Shown here one piece after another: positions 12,963-21,409 of a stretch of 64,000 nt of DNA (its first letter is position 1; the number at the start of each line of letters is the position of its first letter). The position numbers were made by a program, and so were the translations under genes. The stretch comes from Silicimonas sp. (GTDB lineage: Bacteria; Pseudomonadota; Alphaproteobacteria; Rhodobacterales; Rhodobacteraceae): contig JAJEFO010000004.1 in NCBI GenBank assembly GCA_022820365.1, positions 56,648 through 120,647 of the forward strand, read 5' to 3'. The notes beneath the pieces were generated by a model. The model worked only from the letters and a program-made list of their open reading frames with translations, made no database searches and was not told where the DNA came from.

Positions 12963-14417
12963 ATGAGCGAATTCAACAGCTTGCTGCTTGAGGCCAACTT
13001 GATTGACGGGGCTTGGACCGGTGCCGATAGCGGTTCAGCGATCGACGTGACGAACCCTGCGACGGGCGAGGTCATAGGAACCGTGCCGAATTGCGGTGCC
13101 GAAGAAACAGGGCGCGCGATCGAGGCTGCGGCAAGGGCATTTGACAGCTATTCCCGCAGCGATCTTTCGCAGCGCGTGCGTTTGCTTCAAGACCTTCATG
13201 ACGCGCTGATGGACAACCAGGAGGCACTTGCGCTTCTGCTGACCTCGGAACAGGGCAAGCCTCTGCCCGAATCGCGGGGCGAGATTGCAATTGGTGCAGC
13301 CTATATTCGCTGGTTCGCCGAGGAAATCCGACGTGCCAAGGGCGAGATCGTGCCTTCGCCAACACGAGACCGGCAGCTTCTGGTAACGCGCCATCCCGTG
13401 GGTGTCGTCGCTGCGATTACCCCGTGGAATTTCCCGTCTTCCATGCTGGCCCGCAAACTTGGGCCTGCGCTGGCTGCTGGCTGTACGGTCGTGGCCAAGC
13501 CGGCTACTGCGACCCCGTATTCCGGTCTGGCTTGGGGCAAGCTGTGTCTGGATGTGGGCTTTCCTGATGGTGTGGTGAATATCCTGACCGGTTCCGCCCG
13601 CGCCATCGGCGAGGCGATCATGGACAGCCCGACGGTGCGAAAGGTCACCTTCACCGGTTCGACCGAAGTCGGCAGGACACTCATCCGGCAGTCGGCCGAC
13701 ACGGTAAAGAAAGTGTCGATGGAGCTGGGCGGCAATGCGCCGTTCCTGGTGTTTGACGATGCTGATCTCGACGCGGCCGTCGAGGGTGCGATGATCGCCA
13801 AGTACCGCAACGCTGGACAGACATGCGTATGCACCAACCGGTTCTATGTGCAGGCAGGCGTATACGATGCCTTTGTCGCCAAGCTGAAAGCCGCGACGGC
13901 CGAACTCGTCGTAGGCAATGGTGTCGAAGAGGACGTCACGCAGGGCCCCCTGATCGATGAAGCCGCGGTCGTAAAGGTTGAAGAGTTGATTGCCGACGCG
14001 ACCGGGAAAGGCGGTTCCATCATCCAGGGCGGGCGACGCCATGGCATGGGTGGCACCTTCTTTGAGCCGACGACGATTGCCAACGCAACGCAGGAAATGC
14101 GCTTTGCCACCGAAGAGATCTTCGGACCGCTTGCGGCGGTGTTCCGGTTCGACAGCGAGGAAGAGGCCATGGCAGCCGCCAACGCCACGGAATACGGGCT
14201 CGCCGCTTATGCCTACACACGCGATCTTGGCCGCGCATTCCGGTTGAACGAGGGACTGGACTACGGCCTGATAGGCATCAATGCTGGGCTGATCACCACC
14301 GTCGAGGCACCGTTTGGCGGGTTGAAGCAAAGCGGCATGGGCAAGGAAGGCGGAAGCCAGGGTCTCGATGACTATCTCGAAACCAAGTACTTGTGCTTGG
14401 CGGGACTTGACGCGTGA
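12963..14417 (+). CDS. NAD(P)-dependent aldehyde dehydrogenase, succinate-semialdehyde / sulfolactaldehyde type
   Basis: 484 residues of the GabD branch of the aldehyde dehydrogenases. The cofactor-site motif is TPWNFPSSMLARKLGPALAA, whose Arg corresponds to the residue that holds the acid group of succinate semialdehyde in GabD. The general base is Glu in MELGGNAPF (~254) and the nucleophile Cys in NAGQTCVCTNRF (~287); EIFGPLAAVFRF and the GMGKEGG C-terminus are also present. GabD-like enzymes oxidise sulfolactaldehyde to sulfolactate in known sulfoquinovose pathways, and the flanking kinase and sulfolactate-dehydrogenase-like genes favour that here. Plain succinate-semialdehyde dehydrogenase is the alternative. 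The stop overlaps the next GTG start. Confidence 0.8.
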   Translation: MSEFNSLLLEANLIDGAWTGADSGSAIDVTNPATGEVIGTVPNCGAEETGRAIEAAARAFDSYSRSDLSQRVRLLQDLHDALMDNQEALALLLTSEQGKPLPESRGEIAIGAAYIRWFAEEIRRAKGEIVPSPTRDRQLLVTRHPVGVVAAITPWNFPSSMLARKLGPALAAGCTVVAKPATATPYSGLAWGKLCLDVGFPDGVVNILTGSARAIGEAIMDSPTVRKVTFTGSTEVGRTLIRQSADTVKKVSMELGGNAPFLVFDDADLDAAVEGAMIAKYRNAGQTCVCTNRFYVQAGVYDAFVAKLKAATAELVVGNGVEEDVTQGPLIDEAAVVKVEELIADATGKGGSIIQGGRRHGMGGTFFEPTTIANATQEMRFATEEIFGPLAAVFRFDSEEEAMAAANATEYGLAAYAYTRDLGRAFRLNEGLDYGLIGINAGLITTVEAPFGGLKQSGMGKEGGSQGLDDYLETKYLCLAGLDA

Positions 14418-15331
14418 TCCTGATCACAGAGTTCATGGATGAAGCGGCGGTGGAGCGGCTGACAGCGGCGCATCCAACCTGCTATGCCCCCCAGTTGGCG
14501 GACCGGCCCGAGGAGCTGGCCGCTCGCGTGAACGGTATCCAGGCGTTGATCGTGCGCAATCGTACCCAGGTCACCGCCAAGCTGCTGGACGCGGCATCAA
14601 GGCTGAAAGTGGTCGGACGGCTGGGCGTGGGGCTGGACAACATCGACCTTGACGCCTGCAATGCGCTGGGCGTCGAGGTGATCCCGGCCATCGGCGCAAA
14701 CACTCTGTCGGTGGCTGAATACGTGGTTTCGAACGCGCTGGTCTTGCTCAGAGGCGCCTATCAGGCCAACGCGCGCATGTTGGCCGGCGATTGGCCGCGC
14801 GCAGATTGCTCCGGGCGCGAGGCAGCGGGACGGCGGCTTGGGCTGATCGGCTTTGGCGCCAACGGGCAAGAGACCGCGCGGCTTGCGCGGGCGCTCGGCA
14901 TGCAGATCATGGCCTTCGACCCGATGCTTCCGCCCGAGCATCCTGCATGGCAGGGCGCTCGAGCGGCCAGTTTGGACGAAGTCATGGAGCAGGCGGATGT
15001 GATCAGCCTGCACGTCCCGCTGACAGACCAGACTCGCCATATGATCAACGCGGACCGGCTGGCGCAAATGAAGACTGGCGCCATAGTGATCAATGCCGCT
15101 CGAGGCGGCGTAATCGATGATGCCGCGCTGGCAAAGGCCCTGCATCGGGGGCAGATTGCGGGTGCAGCGCTCGACGTGTTTGAGACCGAGCCTTTGACAC
15201 GTGACGCAGCACAAATCTTTGCAGGAATTCAAAATCTCATCCTGACGCCGCATATCGCTGGCGTTACCAATGACAGCAACATCCGTGTCAGCGCCATGAT
15301 CGCGGATCACGTGCTTGACCGACTCGCATAG
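14414..15331 (+). CDS. D-2-hydroxyacid dehydrogenase family, (S)-sulfolactate-dehydrogenase-like
   Basis: 305 residues from a GTG that overlaps the previous stop by 4 bases, implying coupling. Rossmann motif GLIGFGANGQETARLA and the catalytic trio Arg (NAARGGVIDD), Glu (DVFETEPL) and His (LTPHIAGVT) are all present. The N-terminus ILITEFMDEAAVERL and the stretch LIVRNRTQVTAKLLDA recall SlcC of Chromohalobacter, which oxidises (S)-sulfolactate to 3-sulfopyruvate (memory, not searched). This follows logically from an upstream sulfolactaldehyde dehydrogenase. Phosphoglycerate-dehydrogenase-like activity on another 2-hydroxyacid is the alternative. Confidence 0.75.
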   Translation: MILITEFMDEAAVERLTAAHPTCYAPQLADRPEELAARVNGIQALIVRNRTQVTAKLLDAASRLKVVGRLGVGLDNIDLDACNALGVEVIPAIGANTLSVAEYVVSNALVLLRGAYQANARMLAGDWPRADCSGREAAGRRLGLIGFGANGQETARLARALGMQIMAFDPMLPPEHPAWQGARAASLDEVMEQADVISLHVPLTDQTRHMINADRLAQMKTGAIVINAARGGVIDDAALAKALHRGQIAGAALDVFETEPLTRDAAQIFAGIQNLILTPHIAGVTNDSNIRVSAMIADHVLDRLA

Positions 15332-15594
15332 GAAGACCGATGCCCAAGAAAATTGGAAACTGCTCCGCCCTTCCCGGCGACGCGTTTTGGCATCGTGCAG
15401 CTTGACTGCAACTCGATTGGTCAGATTTCCCTGACAATGACGAATTTGCTGCGGCTTAGCGCAGCGACAACTTGCCGAACGCCTCTTGGCATTGGGCCTT
15501 CGGGTTCTTCTTGCACTGCCAGTTCGTTGCGTCGTGGCTACGGTCGAAGAATTGTGCCGTTGCGTTCGCCGGAGGGACTCGTCAGGTAGCAGGC

Positions 15595-16647
15595 ATGGAC
15601 CTGGATCAACTGCCCCCTGCATTTTCCGGACCTTCGGCATGGACCGGCCGCGAGATGCGCGACCGTACCGATTGGATCGTCACCCTGACCGAGGATCAGG
15701 TGAGCGAGATTGAGTTCGCGGCACACCGGTTTCTTTCCACGGACGGCGATCCGGGAGAGATCAGGGTGGAAGACTTCCCCTTGCCACAGCTATCCGGGCA
15801 CCTTGCGCAACTTCAGGAAACCCTCCTGCATGGCTGCGGCTTCGAGGTGATCAGGGGCCTTCCGGTCGCTGACTACGATCAGCGCCTTGCCGCAACGATT
15901 TTCTGCGGGATCGGCTCGCATTTGGGCAAGGCGCGTTCGCAAAACGCGCAAGGGCATGTTCTCGGTCACGTGCGCGATCTTGGAGCAAATCCGGATGACC
16001 CGAACAGCCGGATCTACCAGACCCGTGCGCGGCAGACCTTTCATACAGACAGTGCGGATGTCGTGGGGCTTCTTTGCCTGCGCGAAGCCCGGGACGGAGG
16101 CGACAGCCTTCTTGTGAGCGCGGAGGCAATCTACAACAGGATGCTGGAAAAGCGGCCCGATTTGCTGCCATTGCTCTTTGACCCCGTCGCGACGGATCGT
16201 CGGGGCGAAGTTCCGGAAGGGATGAAGCCCTATACCGAGATTCCGCCCCTGTCCTGGCATGAAGGCCACCTGACGGTCTATTACCAGCGGCAGTACATTG
16301 ACAGCGCCAGCAGGTTTCCGGACGCGATGCCGCTGACGCCGGAGCATGTCGAGGCGCTGGACATGTTTGACAGGCTGGCAAACGATCCAGATCTTCACCT
16401 CTCGATGCGGCTGCGGCCTGGCGACATGCAGTTCGTCTACAACCATGGCCAGCTTCACGACCGAACCGGCTTCCTGGACTGGCCGGAGCCGGAAAGGAGG
16501 CGACACCTTCTGCGACTTTGGCTGAGCATTCCAGGCGATCGCCCGTTGCCGTCCGTTTTTGCCCAGCGCTACGGCTCGATCACGATCGGCGACCGTGGCG
16601 GCATCGTGACTCCGGAGACGAGGCTTCACGCTCCGATTGACTTCTGA
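15595..16647 (+). CDS. TauD/TfdA-family Fe(II)/2-oxoglutarate dioxygenase
   Basis: 350 residues from ATG 15595 (MDLDQLPPAFSGPSAWTG). The frame is open to 15472, but the upstream part looks non-coding. The metal motif H-x-D is HTD at residues 150-152 (QTFHTDSADVVG); the distal His lies in NHGQLHDRTGF (~284-288), and the 2-oxoglutarate Arg is in the following RRRHLLRLWL. The family uses O2 and 2-oxoglutarate to hydroxylate small acids, including taurine and other alkanesulfonates with release of sulfite. It lies 264 bases after the sulfolactate-dehydrogenase-like gene on the same strand, so it may or may not belong to that islet. The substrate is unknown. Confidence 0.8.
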   Translation: MDLDQLPPAFSGPSAWTGREMRDRTDWIVTLTEDQVSEIEFAAHRFLSTDGDPGEIRVEDFPLPQLSGHLAQLQETLLHGCGFEVIRGLPVADYDQRLAATIFCGIGSHLGKARSQNAQGHVLGHVRDLGANPDDPNSRIYQTRARQTFHTDSADVVGLLCLREARDGGDSLLVSAEAIYNRMLEKRPDLLPLLFDPVATDRRGEVPEGMKPYTEIPPLSWHEGHLTVYYQRQYIDSASRFPDAMPLTPEHVEALDMFDRLANDPDLHLSMRLRPGDMQFVYNHGQLHDRTGFLDWPEPERRRHLLRLWLSIPGDRPLPSVFAQRYGSITIGDRGGIVTPETRLHAPIDF

Positions 16648-16650
16648 ACG

Positions 16651-17064
16651 TCAGACGCTGATTTCCTCGTATTCGCTGCAGCTTCGACCGATGGTGGCCA
16701 GGCCTTTTTCCAGGTAGTCGGGGAGAAGCGGCGTTCCGACGAGATACTCCGCAGTGCGGTCGTTGTGCTGGCTGAACGCCAAATCCTTCGCCTCGGCCCA
16801 TCCAAATGATGGCGACGAAATCGATCTGGGCTCCGTCAGAAAGATCCGAGATGAAGGACTTCAGTTCGGCTTCAACCGGATCCGACGGCCGGTCCTCGAG
16901 AACGGCAGCATCGATGTCGTCATCATCAAGCGGCGATGCATCGGATCGGAAGATGCGGTCTTGACGTCGAATTCGCGCGACTTGGCGATGATGAAACAGA
17001 CCGTGTCAAGCGGCACGCGGATGTCGGGCAGGTCGCTGTCAGGCGTTTGTCGGCTGAGCGTCAT
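16651..17064 (-). pseudogene. DUF3775 family protein, two frameshifts
   Basis: Read across three frames, the minus strand gives one continuous DUF3775-like protein. It starts MTLSRQTPDSD with VPLDTVCFIIAKSREFDVKT, continues as DDDIDAAVLEDRPSDPVEAE and SFISDLSDGAQIDFVAIIWM, and ends HNDRTAEYLVGTPLLPDYLE with GLATIGRSCSEYEEISV. Each junction (near 16945 and 16800) is explained by one missing base. Function of the family is unknown; it is small and common in alphaproteobacteria. The gene is either a recent pseudogene or carries two sequencing errors. Confidence 0.7.
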
Positions 17065-17206
17065 TGAAGCGGCACCCTGAACTAGCTCCAGACTGCCAAG
17101 TATCCTGGCGATTGTGAATGCCCCCGGTCCAGGACAGGCCAGGCACAAATGATGTCGCGGTGCATTCGTGCCCGCGGTGGCGTCAATTCCGTGCTGCAAG
17201 CGTGCG

Positions 17207-17476
17207 TCAGCGGCGAAGGCCAAGTCGCTGGATAAGGCCCTGGTAGCGCGACTCGTCCTTGCGCTTCACGTAGTCCAGGAGCTTGCGGCGCTGCGCGACG
17301 AGCTTCAGGAGGCCGCGACGCGAATGGTTGTCCTTCTTGTGGGTCTTGAAATGCTCGGTCAGGGTCGAGATCCGAGACGACAGGATGGCAACCTGAACTT
17401 CGGGCGAACCGGTGTCGCCCTCTTTCGTGCCATATTCCTTGATGACACGTGCCTTGTCTTCAGCGGTGATCGACAT
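17207..17476 (-). CDS. rpsO: 30S ribosomal protein S15
   Basis: 89 residues, the standard length. It binds 16S rRNA helices 20-22 early in small-subunit assembly. Diagnostic stretches are [36 protein letters not shown] and [20 protein letters not shown]. Truncated families or S15-like proteins are excluded by the full-length match. It lies about 200 bases downstream of the DUF1643 gene in the rbfA-truB operon; its classical downstream partner pnp has been separated from it by 7.3 kb. Confidence 0.97.
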   Translation of the reverse strand: MSITAEDKARVIKEYGTKEGDTGSPEVQVAILSSRISTLTEHFKTHKKDNHSRRGLLKLVAQRRKLLDYVKRKDESRYQGLIQRLGLRR

Positions 17477-17674
17477 CGGGGTCTCCTTTTCGGGTCATGG
17501 CACAAGCCGGGATGTCGTCCAGCAAGCCCCGTGGAGGTCGGTTGCGCGCATATAGTCGGCGCCACGGCATATGAAAAGGGGCTTTCTGCATGCAGCAGGC
17601 ACAAAGCCGCCCAGGATACAGGAATGTGTCCGCCGGTCCTGCAGGCGACCGCAACGCCTCGAAGTTCCCGATCC

Positions 17675-18199
17675 TCAACCGCCGCGTTCACGCCACGGCC
17701 TGGGTTGCGACCGGTAGGGGACATAGAGTGGATGCCGGGGGTGCCCGGAGCCGGTCAAGCCGAGGGCAAGCAAGGGCTTCGACGACGCGAGAAGGAGTTC
17801 GAGCACCGACTGCCCCTGTCCGCGATGTGCGCCGTGATTGCCCCAGGCACACAGGACGTCGTCGGCCCAGTCAATGGCGGCAAGGATCTGTTCCCAGTTG
17901 TCCGGTCCTTCGGGCGTGGGTGCGCGCATGAGCCGCGATGGATCGGTTTGTCGGAGCGCGAACAGGTTGCAGATCCGGAACCCGCCGTAGCCAAGCATGC
18001 GGGTGCGCCGTTCGCAACGCTCGATAGTGGGATCGTTCGCAAGCTCTGTTGCCGTCGACGGATTCAGCATGATGTAGAGAAGACGGCGACCCTCGCGGTC
18101 CCAGATGCGCGTCAGCGAATAGCGGTACCTGTCGCACGCCGAATAGACTGCCTCGCTGACCCGATGCCCGTCGTCGTGGCGTCGCGTTACGAGATTCAT
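17675..18199 (-). CDS. DUF1643 domain protein
   Basis: 174 residues. Recognisable DUF1643 features are [51 protein letters not shown] and [15 protein letters not shown], close to the family length. The function is unknown. The start overlaps the truB stop by 4 bases (18196-18199), so it is translated with truB and sits between truB and rpsO, an extra member of a translation operon. Confidence 0.85.
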   Translation of the reverse strand: MNLVTRRHDDGHRVSEAVYSACDRYRYSLTRIWDREGRRLLYIMLNPSTATELANDPTIERCERRTRMLGYGGFRICNLFALRQTDPSRLMRAPTPEGPDNWEQILAAIDWADDVLCAWGNHGAHRGQGQSVLELLLASSKPLLALGLTGSGHPRHPLYVPYRSQPRPWRERGG

Positions 18200-19101
18200 G
18201 GTCGGAACACCCGGTCAGGATGAAACTCGCCCGACATGTAGGTGCCGATGGCAACCGGATTTCCCCGATGTGCCGCCCAGCACCTTTCCCCGAAAGCGGC
18301 ATTGGAGGCGATGACCAGTCCAGAATTGCCGTTCCGGATGCGGGCGGCCGCTTCCTCCGAGACCTGGACCTGCGCCAGGTTCGCAAGGCCGGTTTCGAGC
18401 GGAAGGATCAGCTCCCCAATCTCCGGGGTCCGGGCCAGCGCCTCAATCTTGTCGAGCGCAGCTGCGTGGTCCACATGAAAGGGTCCGGACCATGTGCGGC
18501 GCAGCCGGACAACGTGAGCTTCGGTGCCGAGCGCATGGCCGAGATCGCGCGCGACGGAGCGTACATACACTCCCTTGCCGCAGACCATTTCGAGGGTGAC
18601 ATGGTCGGGGTCGGGTCGATCGACGAGGCTGAGGCTTTCGACATGGACAGGTCTTGGCGCAACCTGCACGTCCTCGCCGGCCCTGGCCCGGTCATATGCG
18701 CGTTCCCCGTCAATCTTGATCGCGGAAAATGCGGGCGGAACTTGCTCGATGTCGCCTTCAAGCTCCGCAAGCGCGGCCTGCAGGGCTTCGTCGTCAGGCC
18801 GCACGTCGGAGGTGGCAATCACCTCGCCTTCCGCGTCATCCGTGCTGGTCGACTGGCCAAGGCGCATCGTGAACTCATAGGCCTTTGATGCGTCGGTGAC
18901 ATAGGGAATTGTCTTCGTGGCTTCGCCGAGCGCCACTGCGAGCAGGCCGGAGGCTGCCGGGTCGAGCGTGCCCGCGTGCCCGGCTTTCCTTGCATTGAGC
19001 GCCCACCTGATCTTGGTGACAACGGTCGTTGATGTCGGTCCGGGAGGCTTGTCCACCGGAAGCCAGCCGGAGATGTCGCGCCCCTTCTTCTTCCGTGCCA
19101 T
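18196..19101 (-). CDS. truB: tRNA pseudouridine(55) synthase
   Basis: 301 residues. It isomerises U55 in the T-loop of tRNAs. Motif I with the catalytic Asp is [14 protein letters not shown], preceded by [36 protein letters not shown] and the [12 protein letters not shown] motif follow. The C-terminal region ([15 protein letters not shown]) is the PUA-like tail of type II TruB. It belongs to the rbfA-truB-rpsO operon. The start [12 protein letters not shown] is preceded by AAAGGAA. Confidence 0.95.
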   Translation of the reverse strand: MARKKKGRDISGWLPVDKPPGPTSTTVVTKIRWALNARKAGHAGTLDPAASGLLAVALGEATKTIPYVTDASKAYEFTMRLGQSTSTDDAEGEVIATSDVRPDDEALQAALAELEGDIEQVPPAFSAIKIDGERAYDRARAGEDVQVAPRPVHVESLSLVDRPDPDHVTLEMVCGKGVYVRSVARDLGHALGTEAHVVRLRRTWSGPFHVDHAAALDKIEALARTPEIGELILPLETGLANLAQVQVSEEAAARIRNGNSGLVIASNAAFGERCWAAHRGNPVAIGTYMSGEFHPDRVFRP

Positions 19102-19288
19102 CTGGGTTCCTTTCCGAGAAGGCAGGGTGCTAGCCCCGAAGGTGCGAGGCTGTCAATGGAAGTGACATGGGACAAAGGCAAGTCCGTGCGTCGCCTCCGG
19201 CGGAAGTGTCGAGCTGCCCATGCGGGTGCAGAAAGACGGTTGCTTCCCTTGCAACGGAACCGTCCAGATGACTCCGTTGCAGCGGTGC

Positions 19289-20020
19289 CTACCTCACGAC
19301 GCCGAGGATCGGTCCCATGGGCAAGCCAAAATCGTGACGCCCGATCATGGGCGCGTACAGGCGGGAGACCTTGCCGTCGAGAAAGAGTGCGTCGGGGGTC
19401 TTGAACACGTCGCGGAACAGTCGGGCAAAGCGGTGAAAGTTGACGGGCTCGTCCGAGATCGCGGCCACGACGCGCCCGTCCTCCGTCACCCCGATCCCGT
19501 TGCGGATGAAGCGGGACGGCGAGTCAGCCAGGAGCCGAGGATGAAGCTGTCCGTCGATAACCAGCATGGGCCCGGACTGGGTCGCGAAGCTGCAAGAGAC
19601 CCCGGACCGAGCAAAGCTGCGGGATTCGTCGATGCCTGCAGCGCCTTCGTCCAGGCAGAGAACGCCGTTCGGAAGGAGCCCGAAGTTTCCGGGACCTTCA
19701 CTGGTGACAATCGGCGAGAGTTCCATCCCGTCCTCGACATACAGACCGACCGGGTTCCGGTTCGGGTGATACATGCCGCCATTCATGGCAAGAACCAGGT
19801 GACGGCCTCGGGCGCCGACATGTGCCGCAACTTTGTCAAAACTGCCGAAAGGCCTGCCGTCAGCGTCGTTCAGAAACAGCAGGACTTGCTCCTCCGCCGG
19901 GTCGATCTCGCAGGCCGTGAACGGCACGTTCTCGAAATCCAAGCTCCAGCAGTCTGCGGCGAGGACGCCTGTGCCCAGTGCAGCGCTAGTCAGCGTCAAG
20001 ATCGCGGCGAACATTTTCAT
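19289..20020 (-). CDS. Secreted phosphodiester glycosidase (NAGPA/DUF2233) family protein
   Basis: 243 residues from ATG 20020 ([20 protein letters not shown]), which gives a clean signal peptide; the open frame extends further up but only as shadow of rbfA. Family motifs are VLAMNGGMYHPNRNPVGLYV, GNFGLLPNGVLCL, TQSGPMLVIDGQLHP, SRFIRNGIGVTEDGRVVAAI and a terminal DALFLDGKVSRLYAP. Homologues cleave GlcNAc-1-phosphodiesters or related envelope phosphodiesters; the bacterial substrate is not known. The start lies inside the 3' end of rbfA (about 35 bases overlap), an unusual insertion between rbfA and truB. Confidence 0.8.
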   Translation of the reverse strand: MKMFAAILTLTSAALGTGVLAADCWSLDFENVPFTACEIDPAEEQVLLFLNDADGRPFGSFDKVAAHVGARGRHLVLAMNGGMYHPNRNPVGLYVEDGMELSPIVTSEGPGNFGLLPNGVLCLDEGAAGIDESRSFARSGVSCSFATQSGPMLVIDGQLHPRLLADSPSRFIRNGIGVTEDGRVVAAISDEPVNFHRFARLFRDVFKTPDALFLDGKVSRLYAPMIGRHDFGLPMGPILGVVR

Positions 20021-20384
20021 TGGCGAACATGGCACGAGTGTCATCAAGGCGGTCGAAAGTCTCGTCGATGCGGAACCGGATTTCCGGCGAGAACTTGAGC
20101 TGGAGGCCCCTGCAAACGATGCGCCTGATGTCGGAGCGATTGCGACGAAGGGCGTCCAGCGCCTCTTCCCGGTTGTTTCCGCCCAGGGGCAGTATGTAGG
20201 CGGTCGCCACCTTGAGATCCGGGGAACAGGTGACTTCGCCCACGGTGATCGACATGGAATTGAGTTCCGGGTCATGGACATCGCCCTGGATCAGGACGTC
20301 CGAGAGACGTCGCCGGATCAGTTCCGCAACTCGAAGCTGACGTTGGGAGGGACCTGGGCCGTCATGATGGCGGGAACGCGACAT
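19986..20384 (-). CDS. rbfA: 30S ribosome-binding factor A
   Basis: 132 residues from ATG 20384 ([16 protein letters not shown]; an ATG at 20393 is 3 codons earlier). RbfA is a KH-type protein needed for late maturation of the 30S subunit and 16S 5'-end processing, especially in the cold. Visible features are [15 protein letters not shown], the central [20 protein letters not shown] and the C-terminal [17 protein letters not shown]. infB, its usual upstream neighbour, is not in front; dapB starts divergently about 70 bases away. Confidence 0.93.
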   Translation of the reverse strand: MSRSRHHDGPGPSQRQLRVAELIRRRLSDVLIQGDVHDPELNSMSITVGEVTCSPDLKVATAYILPLGGNNREEALDALRRNRSDIRRIVCRGLQLKFSPEIRFRIDETFDRLDDTRAMFANENVRRDLDAD

Positions 20385-20452
20385 GTCCCGCATCTAAGTG
20401 CTGGCGAGCCGGTGGGCAAGCGCGTAAGGAAGTCGGGAGCGGGAGGTTGGAC

Positions 20453-21265
20453 ATGACGGAACTGCCAGGTGTTGTCATTGCCGGTGCGTCAGGCCGGATG
20501 GGCCAGATGCTTGTGGGAGAAGTGCTGGCCTCGAGCACACTACGCCTGGCTGGAGCCACTGAACGGCCCGGGCATGACTGGATCGGAGCTGATGTGGGGG
20601 AGGCCTTGGGAAAGTCCGCCCTTGGCGTGACCGTCACCGATGATCCAATCGAGGCGGTCGTGAACGCCCGGGTGGTGATTGACTTCACCACGCCCGAGGC
20701 GACGGTCGCCCTTTCCGAACTGACGGCACAGGCCAGATGCGTTCACGTGATAGGCACGACGGGCCTTTCAGAAGGCGACCTGAAGCGGATCGATGCCGCA
20801 GCCAAGCACGCAGCCGTCATTCGGGCGGGCAACATGAGCCTTGGCGTGAATCTCCTTGTGCAACTTACGCGCAAGGTTGCAGCGGCGCTCGACGAGGATT
20901 TCGACATCGAGATTGTCGAGGCACATCACAGGCACAAGGTGGATGCGCCTTCTGGCACGGCGCTCATGCTGGGCGAGGCCGCGGCGGAAGGCCGCGGCGT
21001 TTCCTTGCAAAGTGTTTCCGATCGGGGCCGCGACGGCATGACGGGCGCCCGGAAGAGGGGAAACATCGGCTTTGCCGCATTGCGGGGCGGCGATGTCGTC
21101 GGCGAGCATGACGTCATATTTGCCGCGGATGGCGAGCGCATCGTGCTGCGTCATCTTTCTACCGACCGCCGCATATATTCCCGGGGCGCGCTCAAGGCGG
21201 CTGCCTGGGGTCTCGACCAATCGCCCGGCAGCTATGACATGCTGGACGTGCTCGGGCTCAAGTGA
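20453..21265 (+). CDS. dapB: 4-hydroxy-tetrahydrodipicolinate reductase
   Basis: 270 residues from ATG 20453, with GGGAGG at 20441-20446. DapB reduces 4-hydroxy-tetrahydrodipicolinate with NAD(P)H in lysine and diaminopimelate synthesis. The cofactor motif is [31 protein letters not shown] and [11 protein letters not shown] follow, and the substrate signature [18 protein letters not shown] carries the catalytic His and Lys. The usual length is ~270. It is divergent from rbfA. Confidence 0.96.
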   Translation: MTELPGVVIAGASGRMGQMLVGEVLASSTLRLAGATERPGHDWIGADVGEALGKSALGVTVTDDPIEAVVNARVVIDFTTPEATVALSELTAQARCVHVIGTTGLSEGDLKRIDAAAKHAAVIRAGNMSLGVNLLVQLTRKVAAALDEDFDIEIVEAHHRHKVDAPSGTALMLGEAAAEGRGVSLQSVSDRGRDGMTGARKRGNIGFAALRGGDVVGEHDVIFAADGERIVLRHLSTDRRIYSRGALKAAAWGLDQSPGSYDMLDVLGLK

Positions 21266-21409
21266 CCCGGGCGGGTCGGACACCGTCAATGCGAATCCCG
21301 AGATGCGGGATGCCCAAATGCGCGTGACAGCGTTTCGGAACAAGGACAGGCGGACGCGGCGCCTCGCTGTCAATTGGCAGCGAAATCCGGACCGGGCTGG
21401 GAGTAGCGC

